Shown one piece after another: positions 10,193 through 19,842 of a stretch of 54,175 bases of DNA (within the stretch, counting starts at the first letter, position 1; every line of letters starts with the position of its first letter). Source of the DNA: Gluconacetobacter dulcium (lineage in GTDB: Bacteria > Pseudomonadota > Alphaproteobacteria > Acetobacterales > Acetobacteraceae); NCBI RefSeq assembly GCF_014174165.1, contig NZ_JABEQN010000028.1:1-54175 (forward strand), in the 5' to 3' direction. The position numbers were made by a program, and so were the translations under genes. The notes beneath the pieces are model-generated. The model did not search any database. It saw nothing but the letters and a program-made list of their open reading frames with translations, and had not been told where the DNA came from.

Positions 10193-10575
10193 CCGCCGTG
10201 CGCGCCAAAGCCCTTTCCAGCGCGGCTCTCGCCGCTTACGTTCCAACCAAATGTCTCAAAAACCGAGGCCAGTACAGTTGTGCCTCCGCAGGGATCGGTC
10301 GAAGTCACGATTGATATCGGTCGGAGCGACCATTGATATGATCTGACGTTGGAGTTGGAACTGGGAGCTGGCCGTGTTTTCCGCTTTGCTGGTCATTGCG
10401 AGAGCGGGCGGCCCAGCGGCACTGATCCTGCCATCGGCGGGGAGGCGCGACTATCTGAACGCCTGATCCGGGACGCGGCTGACAGACGGCATCGCGCCCG
10501 TGTGTTGAATAGCGTTTATTTTTGATGGTTATCGGGGTACTAATTGTACTAGGCATGCTGTGCGGGGGGGCTTGA
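10193..10575. other. intergenic region with a small direct/inverted repeat
   Basis: About 380 bp between the IS3 remnant and the diguanylate cyclase. The only clear structure is at 10310-10339: two copies of ATTGATAT flank the inverted repeat GGTCGgagCGACC. This resembles an 8-bp target duplication around a very short insert, or a regulatory site. No gene is seen, and no promoter stands out before the cyclase. Confidence 0.4.
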
Positions 10576-12048
10576 TTGAGCTGGAGACCTTATCGTTCAG
10601 CGGAAATCAGACGCGGTAATGGAACGGCCGCGATGCTTGTGGCGGTTTTTGGCCTAAGTTGCCTGATCTCCCGTTTCTTCGTCACGGATGCATTCGGCTA
10701 TTCTTCCTTCTGGCCGCCGAATGCGGCGATGTTGGTCGCTCTGTTGCGCTTGCGCCCGCGTATGGCCGCTTTGGTGCTGGTGGCGTGTCTTGCTCTTAAT
10801 TTCGAGATCAACAGTTTTGCCGGCGGCTTGTCGCCAACCGTGAGCTTTCTTGCCTGTGCGCTCAATGTCGTGCAGGTGCTTGTCGCGGCACCGATGACGC
10901 GCCGATTCTGCGGGGCGACGATCGATCTCACCCGACCGCGCCGGTTTGCGGCGTTTACCATCATCGCGCTGCTGTCTGCGGCCATCGAGGCGGCGATTGG
11001 AGTCGCCACCGAGTATATGCTGCTGGGTGATGCCACGCCACCAGTTCGTGAATGGATGCAATGGGTTCTGTGCGATGCGTTGGGGCTGCTGCTGGCTACG
11101 CCCGCCGTTCTGGCGCTACTCCGCTATGCGCGGCCGGGACAGGTGGTCTGGCGGGTCGAGAAAGAGAACGTTGCCCTGCTGGTGTCGTGTATCATGTTGA
11201 CGATCCTCAGCTTCGTCTGGGGACGTTCTCCGCTATTTCTGTTTCTCTATCCGGCGTTGGCGATGCTCGCCTTTCATGCAAGGCCGGCGTGGAGCTTGAC
11301 GGCCGTTTTCTTCGTCTCGACCTTTGCCTCGGCCCTGTCGGCGTGGGGACTGGGGCCGATCGCCCGATTGTCGCCGGACGGTAGTCTGATGCGCGAGGGC
11401 ATGATGCAGCCGTACCTGTTCTCGCTGTTGCTGGTCGTGCTGCCGATCAATAATGCGGTGGGCGAAAAGCGGCGCGATACCCGTAGGCTTCTGATGATGA
11501 AGGCTAATCTGGAACATGCAGCGACTCATGACATGCTGACATCGACCATGAATCGGCAGAAATTCGAGACGGTGCTGAAGTCAGTGGTCGACGCGATGCA
11601 ACCGGGTGTGGTTCTCTTCATCGACATCGACGATTTCAAGGGGGTTAATGACAGTCTAGGGCATCAGGCGGGAGATGCATTCCTCAAGGCGTTCAGTGTC
11701 CGGCTGCGCGACCTTGTGTCGTGGCGTGGCGGCTGTGTCGGCCGGTTTGGCGGCGATGAGTTTGCCGCATTCATTCCAGGTGCGTTTTCCGCCGTGGAAT
11801 GTGAGGCACTGTGCATCATGGTCTCGGATGCGCTGCGGACGCCTTACTGCATTGCAGGCGTCACGCGGTCGGTTACGGCGAGCATCGGCGCGGTGATGAC
11901 CGGAATGGACCGCATCACCGCCGATGAACTGATCCATCGCGCCGATACCGCCCTCTATGCGACAAAGGCGGCCGGTCGTGATGGCTATATGCTTTTCAGG
12001 GAACCTGCCGCGGATCTTGTCCCTTTTCCTGTGAGTGAAACGCGGTAA
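10576..12048 (+). CDS. membrane-anchored diguanylate cyclase (MASE1-like sensor + GGDEF)
   Basis: Probably makes the second messenger cyclic di-GMP from two GTP. The first 290 or so residues hold eight or so hydrophobic helices typical of a MASE1-type integral membrane sensor (SSFWPPNAAMLVALLRLRPR resembles the conserved loop). The C-terminal third is a GGDEF domain with an intact GGDEF signature at residues 392-396 and the Mg-binding FIDIDDFKGVND. The product-inhibition I-site RxxD is absent: the matching position reads WRGG. The first possible start is TTG 10576, directly after an in-frame TGA; ATG 10633, 19 codons later, is equally plausible. There is no EAL domain. Confidence 0.85.
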   Translation: MSWRPYRSAEIRRGNGTAAMLVAVFGLSCLISRFFVTDAFGYSSFWPPNAAMLVALLRLRPRMAALVLVACLALNFEINSFAGGLSPTVSFLACALNVVQVLVAAPMTRRFCGATIDLTRPRRFAAFTIIALLSAAIEAAIGVATEYMLLGDATPPVREWMQWVLCDALGLLLATPAVLALLRYARPGQVVWRVEKENVALLVSCIMLTILSFVWGRSPLFLFLYPALAMLAFHARPAWSLTAVFFVSTFASALSAWGLGPIARLSPDGSLMREGMMQPYLFSLLLVVLPINNAVGEKRRDTRRLLMMKANLEHAATHDMLTSTMNRQKFETVLKSVVDAMQPGVVLFIDIDDFKGVNDSLGHQAGDAFLKAFSVRLRDLVSWRGGCVGRFGGDEFAAFIPGAFSAVECEALCIMVSDALRTPYCIAGVTRSVTASIGAVMTGMDRITADELIHRADTALYATKAAGRDGYMLFREPAADLVPFPVSETR

Positions 12049-12061
12049 GGCAGCGGGTGTT

Positions 12062-12232
12062 TCAGGCCGCCCGGACCGGGCGGAGGGGGATATCGTCCAG
12101 CCCGAAGGCTTCTGCCGCCTGAATGATGTCATTGAAATGCCTGCCGCGCGCGGGCGGATGGGACAGGACGGTGCGGATCGTCAGGTCGGGACCGATCACA
12201 TGTTGATTTGCGTTGAGAAGTGACCCTTTTGG
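12062..12232 (-). pseudogene. 3' remnant of an unrecognised gene cut by the ISL3-type element
   Basis: The minus strand encodes a protein-like C-terminus, DLTIRTVLSHPPARGRHFND followed by IIQAAEAFGLDDIPLRPV, ending in a normal stop at 12062. Its reading frame runs directly into the IS end at 12233, so the rest of the gene is gone. I do not recognise the family. It is convergent with the diguanylate cyclase. Confidence 0.35.
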
Positions 12233-12259
12233 GGGTTCATCCGCACTTTGCGTGCAGGA
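12233..12259. repeat. terminal inverted repeat, left, of the ISL3-type element
   Basis: 27 bp identical to the reverse complement of 13902-13928. The match stops at position 12260 (C against G), which fixes the repeat length. Confidence 0.9.
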
Positions 12260-13816
12260 CACGGGCGCGGAGGAGTTTGAAACCTGCTCTGCCGAACATG
12301 GTGCGCTTGATCATCTTGAGGCGGCCGATCTGCCCTTCGACGGGACTGATGGTCCAGGGGGGGTATGCAACGCGGCCTGAACGGCAGAGAGGTCTCGCCG
12401 CAAGCCATTTACAAGACGGGATAAAGGCGTTTTCTCTCCTTCTTCGAGAAGAGCTTCCAGAGGTGTTTGTGATTTTTTGGTAAAAAGGTCCTGCATGTCT
12501 CTTACCCAGGCCGTGGCTTGCGCAAGCGCTGGCGCATCTGTCATCAGGCGTTGGATAAACAGGACGTCTTTTTCCGACCGATTGTCGGATCCAGTCGTAA
12601 GCATCCGTGCCAGATTTCTGCCCATGGGCATGGGCTTGGCTGGCACAGGATGACATGCAGTTGCCGAGGACCGTCTCGATACAATCTAGTCCCTGACGCT
12701 GCCATATCGGCCGGAGAAACCCATGGCCATGATTTCGCGATGCAGACGAGCTGCATTGTGACATCCTTCCATCAGGCGTTGATCGAGATAGGCGGCATAG
12801 GGGACCATGATGCCGGGCCGAAAGATGCGACGCTGCCATGTCGAGGGGGGACCCTGTCGCAACCACCGCCGGACAGTCTTGCGTTCCGCGCCGATTGTCT
12901 GCGCGATACGGCTGATCGTCTGTCCCTTCGCCCGCATGGCGACTGCCTGCCGGTATTGCTCTTCTCTCTCTCCATGACGGGCGTGACTGGACGCAACGGG
13001 CCCGGCCTCACCCGGATTGCTCACTATTTCCGCGTCGATCGGCTGTTCGACCGGAGATACCTCATTCGTGATATCGGCCATGATGCGTCTGGCCAGGGCG
13101 GTGTGCCGATCGACGACGGTCAGGAAGGCATCATGGAGATTACGGATCAGATGCCATCGATCCGCGACCTGGATGGCTGCTGGGGCACCCTGCCGAATGC
13201 CGTCGGCATAGGCTCCTGCGCGATCGCGGGCGACAATCTCAATGCCGGGATGATCGCGGAGCCACGCCGCGAGTGTGCTGCCCTGCCGATCGGCCAGCAG
13301 ATCGACCACCTTGTTTCGTTCGAGATCCACGAGAATGGTGCCATAATGATGACCACGCCGCCAGGCCCAGTCGTCGACGCCGAGAACACGGGGCGTTTCA
13401 TGCCGTTCGGTAATCGGAACCATCCTGACGATACGCCGTATCAGCGTGTCGGCGCTGACCGGGCAGCGCAGGCGCGTCGCCATACGGGCGCCCGCGCTCC
13501 CGCCCAGTGCGCAGGCCGCGTCGAAGTGGAGGTCTGTCAGCCGGGACGTCTGCCGCGCGTAGGGAGCCGCGAATCCCCCCAATGGCTCGACGAAAGTGCG
13601 GCACCGACATCCTTTATCGGTGCAACGGAAACGTCGCACTGTCATCGACAGGGAAACACGACGTCCATGCGCCGGCATATCGGCGAGCTTGCGAACGTAA
13701 TGACTGTGAAGCCGATGCGATAGCGTGCCACAATCCGGACAGGCTGCTCCATGAGAACGGGATTTCGTCTCGACCTGCATACTGTCGGCTACAATGACCG
13801 CACGACCAGACGACAA
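12237..13816 (-). pseudogene. ISL3-family transposase, frameshifted
   Basis: The N-terminal 376 codons (13816 to a TAG at 12686) carry the zinc-ribbon of the family (CPDCGTLSHRLHSHYVR with CTDKGCRCRTF), the DDE-type core (VLGVDDWAWRRGHHYGTILV and ARDRAGAYADG) and the helix-turn-helix insertion RAKGQTISRIAQTIGAERKT. The protein continues in other frames: 12646-12311 has PALAQATAWVRDMQDLF and LLEEGEKTPLSRLVNGLRRD, and the true C-terminus VEGQIGRLKMIKRTMFGRAG lies in a third frame ending near 12237. At least two frameshifts separate these parts, so no active enzyme is expected. Confidence 0.87.
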
Positions 13817-13901
13817 GGACGAGGGGAGATCAAGGGCACGAAATCCGGATCAGTGGCAGATCCTCAGCCATTCCCAAATCTACGGCCGCCGTACAATCAC
13901 C

Positions 13902-13928
13902 TCCTGCACGCAAAGTGCGGATGAACCC
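13902..13928. repeat. terminal inverted repeat, right, of the ISL3-type element
   Basis: Perfect 27-bp partner of the repeat at 12233-12259; it marks the 5' side of the transposase gene. Confidence 0.9.
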
Positions 13929-13940
13929 AGTTCTCGGTGA

Positions 13941-14297
13941 AAATTAACAATCTCGGGCGTTGCCGGGCGGCTGACGATCGTGACAACACGGGGGACTGAG
14001 AGTTTAGCTGCTTCGTGCGTCATCAACTGCACGGGGTCGGTCACCGACTACCGTCGGGTCGAATCTCCCTTGCTGCGGATGCTGTTCCTGGAAGGATACG
14101 CGGTTGCGGAGGATATGGAGGCGACGTTGGTGACTGATGCGCACGGTGCGCTTGAGGACGCATCTGGTGCCTGTTCGCGCGTGCCGTACGCGATCGGGCC
14201 GAGGCGGGCGGGGACCTTGTTCGAAACGACGGCGATTCCCGAGATTCGGCAGCAGGCTCGCGATCTGGCGCGGCATCTGACAGGGATGTGCTCGTAA
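13941..14297 (+). pseudogene. FAD/NAD(P)-binding protein, C-terminal remnant
   Basis: About 118 codons encode the C-terminus of a COG4529/YdhS-type FAD-NAD(P)-binding protein. The motif SCVINCTGSVTDYRR, the later YAIGPRRAGTLFETTAIPEI and the final helix are typical. Full-length members have 450-600 residues, so the nucleotide-binding N-terminal part is missing. The frame opens after a TGA at 13938, 10 bp right of the ISL3-type element, which fits truncation by the insertion or a linked deletion. Not expected to be functional. Confidence 0.7.
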
Positions 14298-14555
14298 GCG
14301 GCGTTGTTGTGCAGGTGGCACCGGCGAAGATCGGGTATGAGAGAGTGGACAATGAAATCGTCAGTTGCGATATATAATCAGGACAGCATTGACACGTTCG
14401 GATGACGTTCTGGCCAGATGATCATGGGAGCCTGGCTGAAATAAAAAATTCTTGTTCAGGTCGGATATGCATAATTGTTTGCATGGGGTTCTATATTTTT
14501 ATTCTTTAAATAGGGTGTTCTGTAATTCGCTGCAAATGCATTTGAAGGTTCCACG

Positions 14556-16652
14556 ATGACGATGCAGGAGAATGGTGCGGTGGCCGCGCAGACGATGCGC
14601 GATATCGCGGCCGTGGTGCCCATCCTGCCGGAAACGGCCGTTGGCGGGGATGTCATGCAGTATTTCGAGCGTGATCCCGACCTGCTGTATATTGTGATCG
14701 TCGATCACGGCGGACGCGCGCTGGGGCTTGTCGACCGTCACACTTTTCATGTGCGGATGGCCGGCCAGTATGGATATTCGGTCTATCATCGGCGCCCGGT
14801 CACGCTGCTGATGGATCCGCGCCCGACCATCGTGGAGGCTGACGTGCTGGTGGCGGACTTTCTACCGCAGGCACTGGGGGCGAACGCCTCGGAACTGCTG
14901 CTGGGCTTCATTGTGGTCGAACGCGGGATATGCCTGGGGGTAGGGTCGGCTATTGATCTGGTTCGTCACGCGCATGCCGCCAAACAGACGGCGCTCTCCG
15001 AACTGCGCATGGCGACGGACAGGCTGCATGTGGCGAATGAGAAGATCCTGCGTGACAAGCTGTTCATCGACCGGATCGTCCAGAATGTGCCGTCGCCGCT
15101 GATCGTCCGGTCGGTTGTGGACGGGGACGTCATTCTGATGAACCGCGCGGCAAAGCGGTTCGAGGACTTCGCCCTGTCTGAAAAGATGATTGGTATGGCA
15201 TCCTGCATGACGGATGGGGTGCCGGCGGATGACGGGCAGGCGACCATGGAGTGTTCCCTGGACGACCCACAGGGAAACCGGCGGGACCTGATCATCAATC
15301 GCCTGCTGATCGCTGATCAGTCGGGGACGCCGTTATGGGATCTGTATGTTTTTGATGACGTGACGGTTTATCGGGATAACGAGCGGCAGATCGAGCGGCT
15401 GGCTCATTATGACAAGGTGACCGACCTGTGCAATCGCCGGCTGTTCAGCGTGCAACTGGAGGCGTTGTGCGGCGAAAACAGGCAGGGCGTTCTATTCTAT
15501 ATCGACCTTGATTATTTCAAGACCGTAAATGATGTCCATGGTCATGCAGCGGGAGACGCCCTGCTGCGCCTGGTGGCCGGCCGTCTGCGTGAGCACAGCC
15601 GGCCCGGCGACCTGATTGCCCGTCTTGGTGGGGATGAATTCGCCATTCTGTGGCCCAATACCGCCTCGCCGTTGGAAATCGACGGGCGGATGACGCCGCT
15701 CCTGGCGTCGCTGAGCGCGCCCTATCAGGTGGATGGCAAGCGGATTGTGATCGGGGCCAGTATCGGGTCTGCCCGTTTTCCCGAAGATGCCGACAGTGCG
15801 GAGACCCTACTGCAGCATGCGGACATGGCGATGTATCGCGCTAAGGCCCAGGGGCGGAACCGCTTCGCCCAGTTCCAGGCCGCGTTGAGCGAAGAGGTGA
15901 GAAGTGCCGCGATCCTGACCGGGGAGTTGCGCGATGCGCTGGCGACCGATGCCCTGACCGTGCATTTCCAGCCGATCTACGATCGCACGGGCCGCCAGGT
16001 GACGAGTTGCGAGGCCCTGGTACGCTGGCGGCATCCGGTGCATGGGCTGATCATGCCGGACCAGTTCATTGCGCTGGCCGAGCAGAACGGGTTGATCCAC
16101 ACGCTGGGGCAGTGGGTTCTACAGGCCGCGTGCCGTGAGGCGGTAGCCTGGCCTGCTGGCGTGAGGGTGGCGGTGAACGTGTCGCCAATCCAACTCGGCG
16201 ATGCGGCCTTTCCCGACATGGTGTTGAGAATCTTGCAGCAGACCGGCCTGCCGGCGCATCGGCTGGAAATCGAGATTACCGAAACATCTTTCCTGAAAAA
16301 TGAAAAATCGAATCAGGCCGCGCTGCGCAGGCTGGTCGAGATTGGTTGCCGACTGGTACTGGACGATTTTGGGACTGGCTATTCCTCGTTGAAATATCTC
16401 TGGTCCTTTCCGTTCAGCAAGATCAAGATCGATTGCGGATTTGTCCAGGCGATGTCGCAGGACAAGGTTCTCAGGATCACGCAGACCATTCTCAGCCTCG
16501 CCCATTCTCTGGAACTGTGTGTCACGGCTGAAGGGGTGGAAACGGACGAACAGCATAGGCTTCTCGCCGGGATGGGCTGCGATGAGGTCCAGGGCTATCT
16601 GTTCGGGCGGCCCCGGCCGGTGGAAGAGCTTTTATCCTGTCTGGGTGCCTGA
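14556..16652 (+). CDS. GGDEF-EAL protein with CBS-like and PAS sensory domains
   Basis: A 698-residue cytoplasmic cyclic di-GMP enzyme. Residues about 15-150 look like a degenerate CBS pair (VMQYFERDPDLLYIVIVDHG, LGLVDRHTFHVRMA), followed by a short coiled coil and a PAS domain (about 170-270). The GGDEF domain has an intact signature at 358-362 and an I-site RPGD at 349-352. The EAL domain has EAL at 486-488, NVSPIQ, EITET, DDFGTGYSS from 603, and EGVE, so phosphodiesterase residues look complete. It could be bifunctional, or a phosphodiesterase tuned by GTP. The upstream 250 bp are AT-rich and likely hold the promoter; no partner gene is obvious. Confidence 0.9.
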   Translation: MTMQENGAVAAQTMRDIAAVVPILPETAVGGDVMQYFERDPDLLYIVIVDHGGRALGLVDRHTFHVRMAGQYGYSVYHRRPVTLLMDPRPTIVEADVLVADFLPQALGANASELLLGFIVVERGICLGVGSAIDLVRHAHAAKQTALSELRMATDRLHVANEKILRDKLFIDRIVQNVPSPLIVRSVVDGDVILMNRAAKRFEDFALSEKMIGMASCMTDGVPADDGQATMECSLDDPQGNRRDLIINRLLIADQSGTPLWDLYVFDDVTVYRDNERQIERLAHYDKVTDLCNRRLFSVQLEALCGENRQGVLFYIDLDYFKTVNDVHGHAAGDALLRLVAGRLREHSRPGDLIARLGGDEFAILWPNTASPLEIDGRMTPLLASLSAPYQVDGKRIVIGASIGSARFPEDADSAETLLQHADMAMYRAKAQGRNRFAQFQAALSEEVRSAAILTGELRDALATDALTVHFQPIYDRTGRQVTSCEALVRWRHPVHGLIMPDQFIALAEQNGLIHTLGQWVLQAACREAVAWPAGVRVAVNVSPIQLGDAAFPDMVLRILQQTGLPAHRLEIEITETSFLKNEKSNQAALRRLVEIGCRLVLDDFGTGYSSLKYLWSFPFSKIKIDCGFVQAMSQDKVLRITQTILSLAHSLELCVTAEGVETDEQHRLLAGMGCDEVQGYLFGRPRPVEELLSCLGA

Positions 16653-16759
16653 TCGGCATGCGGAGTCGGTGAGGAGGAACGGGGCGGGATCGCGCCTGGG
16701 GCCGTCGTTTTTCTGGTGGAAATTTCTTTTATGATTCAAGTGCATTAGCGCGCGATTTT

Positions 16760-16779
16760 GCATCATATTCTGATGATGC
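16760..16779. promoter_or_regulatory. inverted repeat before the PhyH-like gene
   Basis: GCATCAT-ATTCTG-ATGATGC is a perfect 7-bp inverted repeat in the AT-rich gap between the GGDEF-EAL gene and the dioxygenase-like gene. It may be an operator or a small hairpin; there is no U-tract to make it a terminator. Confidence 0.3.
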
Positions 16780-16861
16780 TATTGCATCTTGCGTGGTGCA
16801 GCGAGACTGCAACTTCAGGAGACGGGGAGCGTTCCTTCGCCGTTATGGCCGACCGGATATT

Positions 16862-17986
16862 ATGCATAAGATCATCAAGACTGTTCTGACCTATCCCGTG
16901 TGGGTATTTCAGCTTTTCACCGGCACGAAATCCTTTCGCGATAATCCCTTGATCGGTAGCCGCCGGCTGAATGAGACGGGCCTTCACGTGGTGCGCCAGA
17001 GCCTGGCCCATCGGGCTGCTGCCTGGCGGCGGCGGCGGCTGAGGCGCGGAATTCCTCCGCATCTGCTCGCCGAGTTCGATCGCGACGGGTTTGTCGTTAT
17101 TCGCGATTTCCTGCCGGCGGAGACGTTCAGGCAGATTCTGGAGGATGTCCGGCAGTATCGCGGGGAAGCGCGTGAGACCATTCAGGGCGATACGGTGACG
17201 CGTCGCATCGCGCTGGAGCCCTGTGTCCTGACCCGCATGCCCGGCGTGCGGCGGTTGCTGGACCTGCCGCTTCTGGGGCGGCTGATCCGACTGGCCGGCA
17301 GCCGGGATTGTGAGCCGCTTTATTATGTCCAGACGATTCTGCCCCATGCCGTTACCGGCGACCCAGATCCGCAGCTTCAGTTTCATGCCGATACGTTCCA
17401 CCCTACCGTCAAGGCGTGGTTCACCCTGACCGAGACGGCGGATGAGAGTGGCCCCTTTGTGTACGTTCCCGGATCGCACCGGCTGAACCCGGCGCGGCAG
17501 GCCTGGGAAAAGCGGATGAGCCTGGAGGCGGCGGGTTCCGGCGATCGTCTGAGCGGGCGGGGATCTTTCCGTGTCGACGCGGAAGCGATCGCTGCGATGG
17601 GCTACGCGGCCCCGCGCGCCGTGGCCGTGCCCGCCAATACGCTGATCGTCGCCGACACCGGCGGCTTTCATGCGCGCGGTGTCAGCGCGGAGCCCGGTAT
17701 CCGGGTGGAGATCTGGGCGTATGAACGGGGCAATCCCTTCTTTGCGCCCTTGATTGATCTGTGGCGCATCCGGGCGATCGGGCGGCGCCGGGCATCCGTG
17801 ATGTGGGCGTTCCATGACTGGCTGGAGGAAAGTGGGTTCGGGGTACATGTCTGGCGGAAGCGCGGCAATGTCGGCGCTTTCGACCGCGACGTGGGAGGGC
17901 ATGAGATGCTGCATATTGCCCCCGGCGCGCCGGGTTGGTTCGGACAGGTGAGTGCGCATATGCTCCGGCGGCTCGTGCGCCGGTAG
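16862..17986 (+). CDS. phytanoyl-CoA dioxygenase (PhyH)-family protein
   Basis: Probable Fe(II)/2-oxoglutarate-dependent oxygenase that hydroxylates an unknown substrate. From the ATG at 16862 it has 374 residues. [20 protein letters not shown] opens the PhyH domain; the iron-binding HxD is H175-A-D177 in QFHADTFHP, the distal His is H270 in GGFHARGV, and R281 in GIRVEIW would hold 2-oxoglutarate. All metal ligands are thus present. An upstream GTG at 16793 in the same frame would add 23 residues of poor quality, so I prefer the ATG although its ribosome site is weak. The following DUF1348 gene is 70 bp away in the same direction. Confidence 0.85.
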   Translation: MHKIIKTVLTYPVWVFQLFTGTKSFRDNPLIGSRRLNETGLHVVRQSLAHRAAAWRRRRLRRGIPPHLLAEFDRDGFVVIRDFLPAETFRQILEDVRQYRGEARETIQGDTVTRRIALEPCVLTRMPGVRRLLDLPLLGRLIRLAGSRDCEPLYYVQTILPHAVTGDPDPQLQFHADTFHPTVKAWFTLTETADESGPFVYVPGSHRLNPARQAWEKRMSLEAAGSGDRLSGRGSFRVDAEAIAAMGYAAPRAVAVPANTLIVADTGGFHARGVSAEPGIRVEIWAYERGNPFFAPLIDLWRIRAIGRRRASVMWAFHDWLEESGFGVHVWRKRGNVGAFDRDVGGHEMLHIAPGAPGWFGQVSAHMLRRLVRR

Positions 17987-18056
17987 GCTTGCTTCCTGGA
18001 CGGGTTTTTGTAGCATAATTCGGTGCATATCACTGTTCATTGCCAGGAAAAATGCA

Positions 18057-18521
18057 ATGCATCTTCCACCGTTTCCTCCCTTCACGGCCGAAACGGCGCG
18101 GCAGAAGGCCCGATTGGCCGAAGACGCATGGAACAGCCGAGACCCGCAGCGCGTGTCGCTGGCCTATACGCCGGATTGTCGGTGGCGGAACCGGGCCGAG
18201 TTCATTCAGGGGCGCGAGGAGATCGTGGCGTTCCTGCCGCGCAAATGGGAGCGGGAACAGGATTACCGGTTGATCAAGGAGGTCTGGGCCTTTGCCGGCG
18301 ACCGGATGGCCGTTCGCTTTGCCTATGAGTGGCATGATAGTGGCGGCCAGTGGTTTCGCTCTTACGGCAACGAGAACTGGGAATTCGGCGAGGACGGGTT
18401 GATGCGTCGGCGGATCGCCTCGATCAACGATCTGGCCATCCGGGAGGAAGACCGAAAATTCCACTGGCCGTCCGGCAGGCGGCCCGATGATCATCCGTCG
18501 CTCAGTGAGCTTGGATTGTGA
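18057..18521 (+). CDS. DUF1348 / nuclear transport factor 2-like protein
   Basis: A small SnoaL/NTF2-fold protein of 154 residues. [20 protein letters not shown] and the following [20 protein letters not shown] are the hallmark start of DUF1348; [20 protein letters not shown] and [13 protein letters not shown] continue the fold. The start ATG at 18057 is preceded by AGGAAAA at proper spacing. These proteins are cone-shaped single domains with no proven reaction. It follows the PhyH-like gene and could share its transcript. A convergent gene ends 28 bp beyond its stop. Confidence 0.85.
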   Translation: MHLPPFPPFTAETARQKARLAEDAWNSRDPQRVSLAYTPDCRWRNRAEFIQGREEIVAFLPRKWEREQDYRLIKEVWAFAGDRMAVRFAYEWHDSGGQWFRSYGNENWEFGEDGLMRRRIASINDLAIREEDRKFHWPSGRRPDDHPSLSELGL

Positions 18522-18548
18522 CCGTGGGCGAAGGCGCCTGCCTGTGCC

Positions 18549-19673
18549 TCACCCTGGCAGGCTTTTCCAGGTCGGTCCGCCCATGCCTGGGGGGAGGCTA
18601 GCCTCGTAGACGCCGCGCGCGACGGCGCGGGCCAGCACATCGGCCGCCAACGCGCCCAGCCGGGCGACATAGAGCGCGCGCGGACCGGGGGGAAGCGGGC
18701 GGTGACCTGTGGACAGCGCGAAAATGACATCGCCGTCGAAGGGGGAGTGGACCGGGCGAATGGCGCGGGCCAGGCCGTCCTGTGCCATCATGGCTATGCG
18801 CTTGAGGTCGTCGGCATCGATATCGGCATCGGTGGCGATGCAGGCAATGGTGGTGTTGGCGCGGGCCGCCGGGTTGAGTTTGGCCCGGCCCCAATCCTCG
18901 GGATCGACGTGGGCGGCGCTGGCGCCGAGGCCGCCGAATTCGCGGCCTATTTCGAAAGGGCCGGCCCAGAAATGGCGTGTGCCCGGTACGACCACCGAGC
19001 CGAGGCTGTTGACCGCCACCAGCGCGCCGATGGTCAGCCCGTCGGCGGTGACGAATGAGGCCGAGCCCAGGCCCCCCTTGAGCGCGCCGGCCTGTGCCCC
19101 GTAGCCCGCGCCAGCGGTGCCGAGGGTGACGCCGCGGGATGGGTGGTCCATGGCCCTCAATGCCAGGTCTCGGTAGGGCGGATTGAGGCCCCAGTTCTTG
19201 TCGCCGCCGTTGGCGAGATCAAACAGGATCGCGGTGGGGACGATGGGCGAGGGCGGCACGCCGGGTTGCTTCGTCATGGAAAAGCCGCGTCCGCGCGCGC
19301 CCAGCCAGGCGGCGACGCCGTCGGCCGAGCCCAGCCCGTAGACCGAGCCGCCGGACAGCACGATGGCGTCGACGCTGCGCACCAGATTGCCGGCCGTGAG
19401 TGCATCGGTTTCGCGCGTGCCGGGGCCGCCGCCGCGCACATCCACCGCGCAGGCCACGCGCTGGTCGGGCAGGATGACCGTGACCCCGGTGCGGGATCTG
19501 GCGTCATGCGCCTCGCCGACCGTCAGGCCGGTGACATCGGTGATGAGGTTGGTGGGGCCGACATGGCCGGGACCGGGATGCAGCGGGTTGCCCTCGGCTG
19601 CACGGGCTTCTGTCCTGCGGGTTGCCAGCATGGGCAGGGTGGCCGTGAGGCCGAGAAACATGCGTCTTTTCAT
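18549..19673 (-). CDS. P1/S58-family N-terminal nucleophile hydrolase (NylC/DmpA-like), Tat-exported
   Basis: A 374-residue self-processing hydrolase of the DmpA/NylC (peptidase S58) family, which cleave small peptides or amide oligomers. The N-terminus KRRMFLGLTATLPML is a twin-arginine signal, with likely cleavage near EARA-AEGN, so the enzyme should be periplasmic. Family motifs are LITDVTGLTVGEAHD, VDVRGGGPGTRETD, VLSGGSVYGLGSADG and GLGSASFVTADGLTIGALVA. The expected autocleavage site lies before the strand TTIACIATDADID: here Asn273-Thr274, as in NylC (Asn/Thr), rather than Gly-Ser as in DmpA. It is divergent from the DUF3311/symporter/cyanate hydratase genes. The substrate is not predictable. 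Confidence 0.88.
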   Translation of the reverse strand: MKRRMFLGLTATLPMLATRRTEARAAEGNPLHPGPGHVGPTNLITDVTGLTVGEAHDARSRTGVTVILPDQRVACAVDVRGGGPGTRETDALTAGNLVRSVDAIVLSGGSVYGLGSADGVAAWLGARGRGFSMTKQPGVPPSPIVPTAILFDLANGGDKNWGLNPPYRDLALRAMDHPSRGVTLGTAGAGYGAQAGALKGGLGSASFVTADGLTIGALVAVNSLGSVVVPGTRHFWAGPFEIGREFGGLGASAAHVDPEDWGRAKLNPAARANTTIACIATDADIDADDLKRIAMMAQDGLARAIRPVHSPFDGDVIFALSTGHRPLPPGPRALYVARLGALAADVLARAVARGVYEASLPPGMGGPTWKSLPG

Positions 19674-19842
19674 CGGGGAAGAAACCTTGGACGATTGGGT
19701 GTTCAGGCGCGTGAGAAGGGGATGGGCCGGTGGGGTGCATGCTGGCAGAATGCGGTAGGAGCCCCCGCGACCGGGTGGCTGAAATTGGAACGATGTCGTA
19801 AGGGATTATGGCGCACTGCAACCGCGATCGACGGGAGAATGC

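Larger units (their letters stand above)
12233..13928 (-). mobile_element. ISL3-family insertion sequence, inactive
   Basis: A 1,696-bp element bounded by perfect 27-bp terminal inverted repeats at 12233-12259 and 13902-13928 (each starts GGGTTCATCCGCACTTTGCG reading inward). It holds one transposase gene on the minus strand, broken by frameshifts. ISL3-type elements usually make 8-bp target duplications, but the flanking octamers differ (CCCTTTTG or CCTTTTGG against AGTTCTCG). The flanks are remnants of two unrelated genes on opposite strands, so DNA was probably lost after insertion. Confidence 0.88.

Noticed and set aside
12225-13936. Target-site duplication around the ISL3-type element
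   Set aside because: The octamers next to the perfect 27-bp ends differ on the two sides at every register I tried.
14048-14062. A tRNA T-loop-like GTCGAATCT
   Set aside because: It lies inside the coding remnant of the FAD-binding protein, and no acceptor or anticodon stems can be formed.
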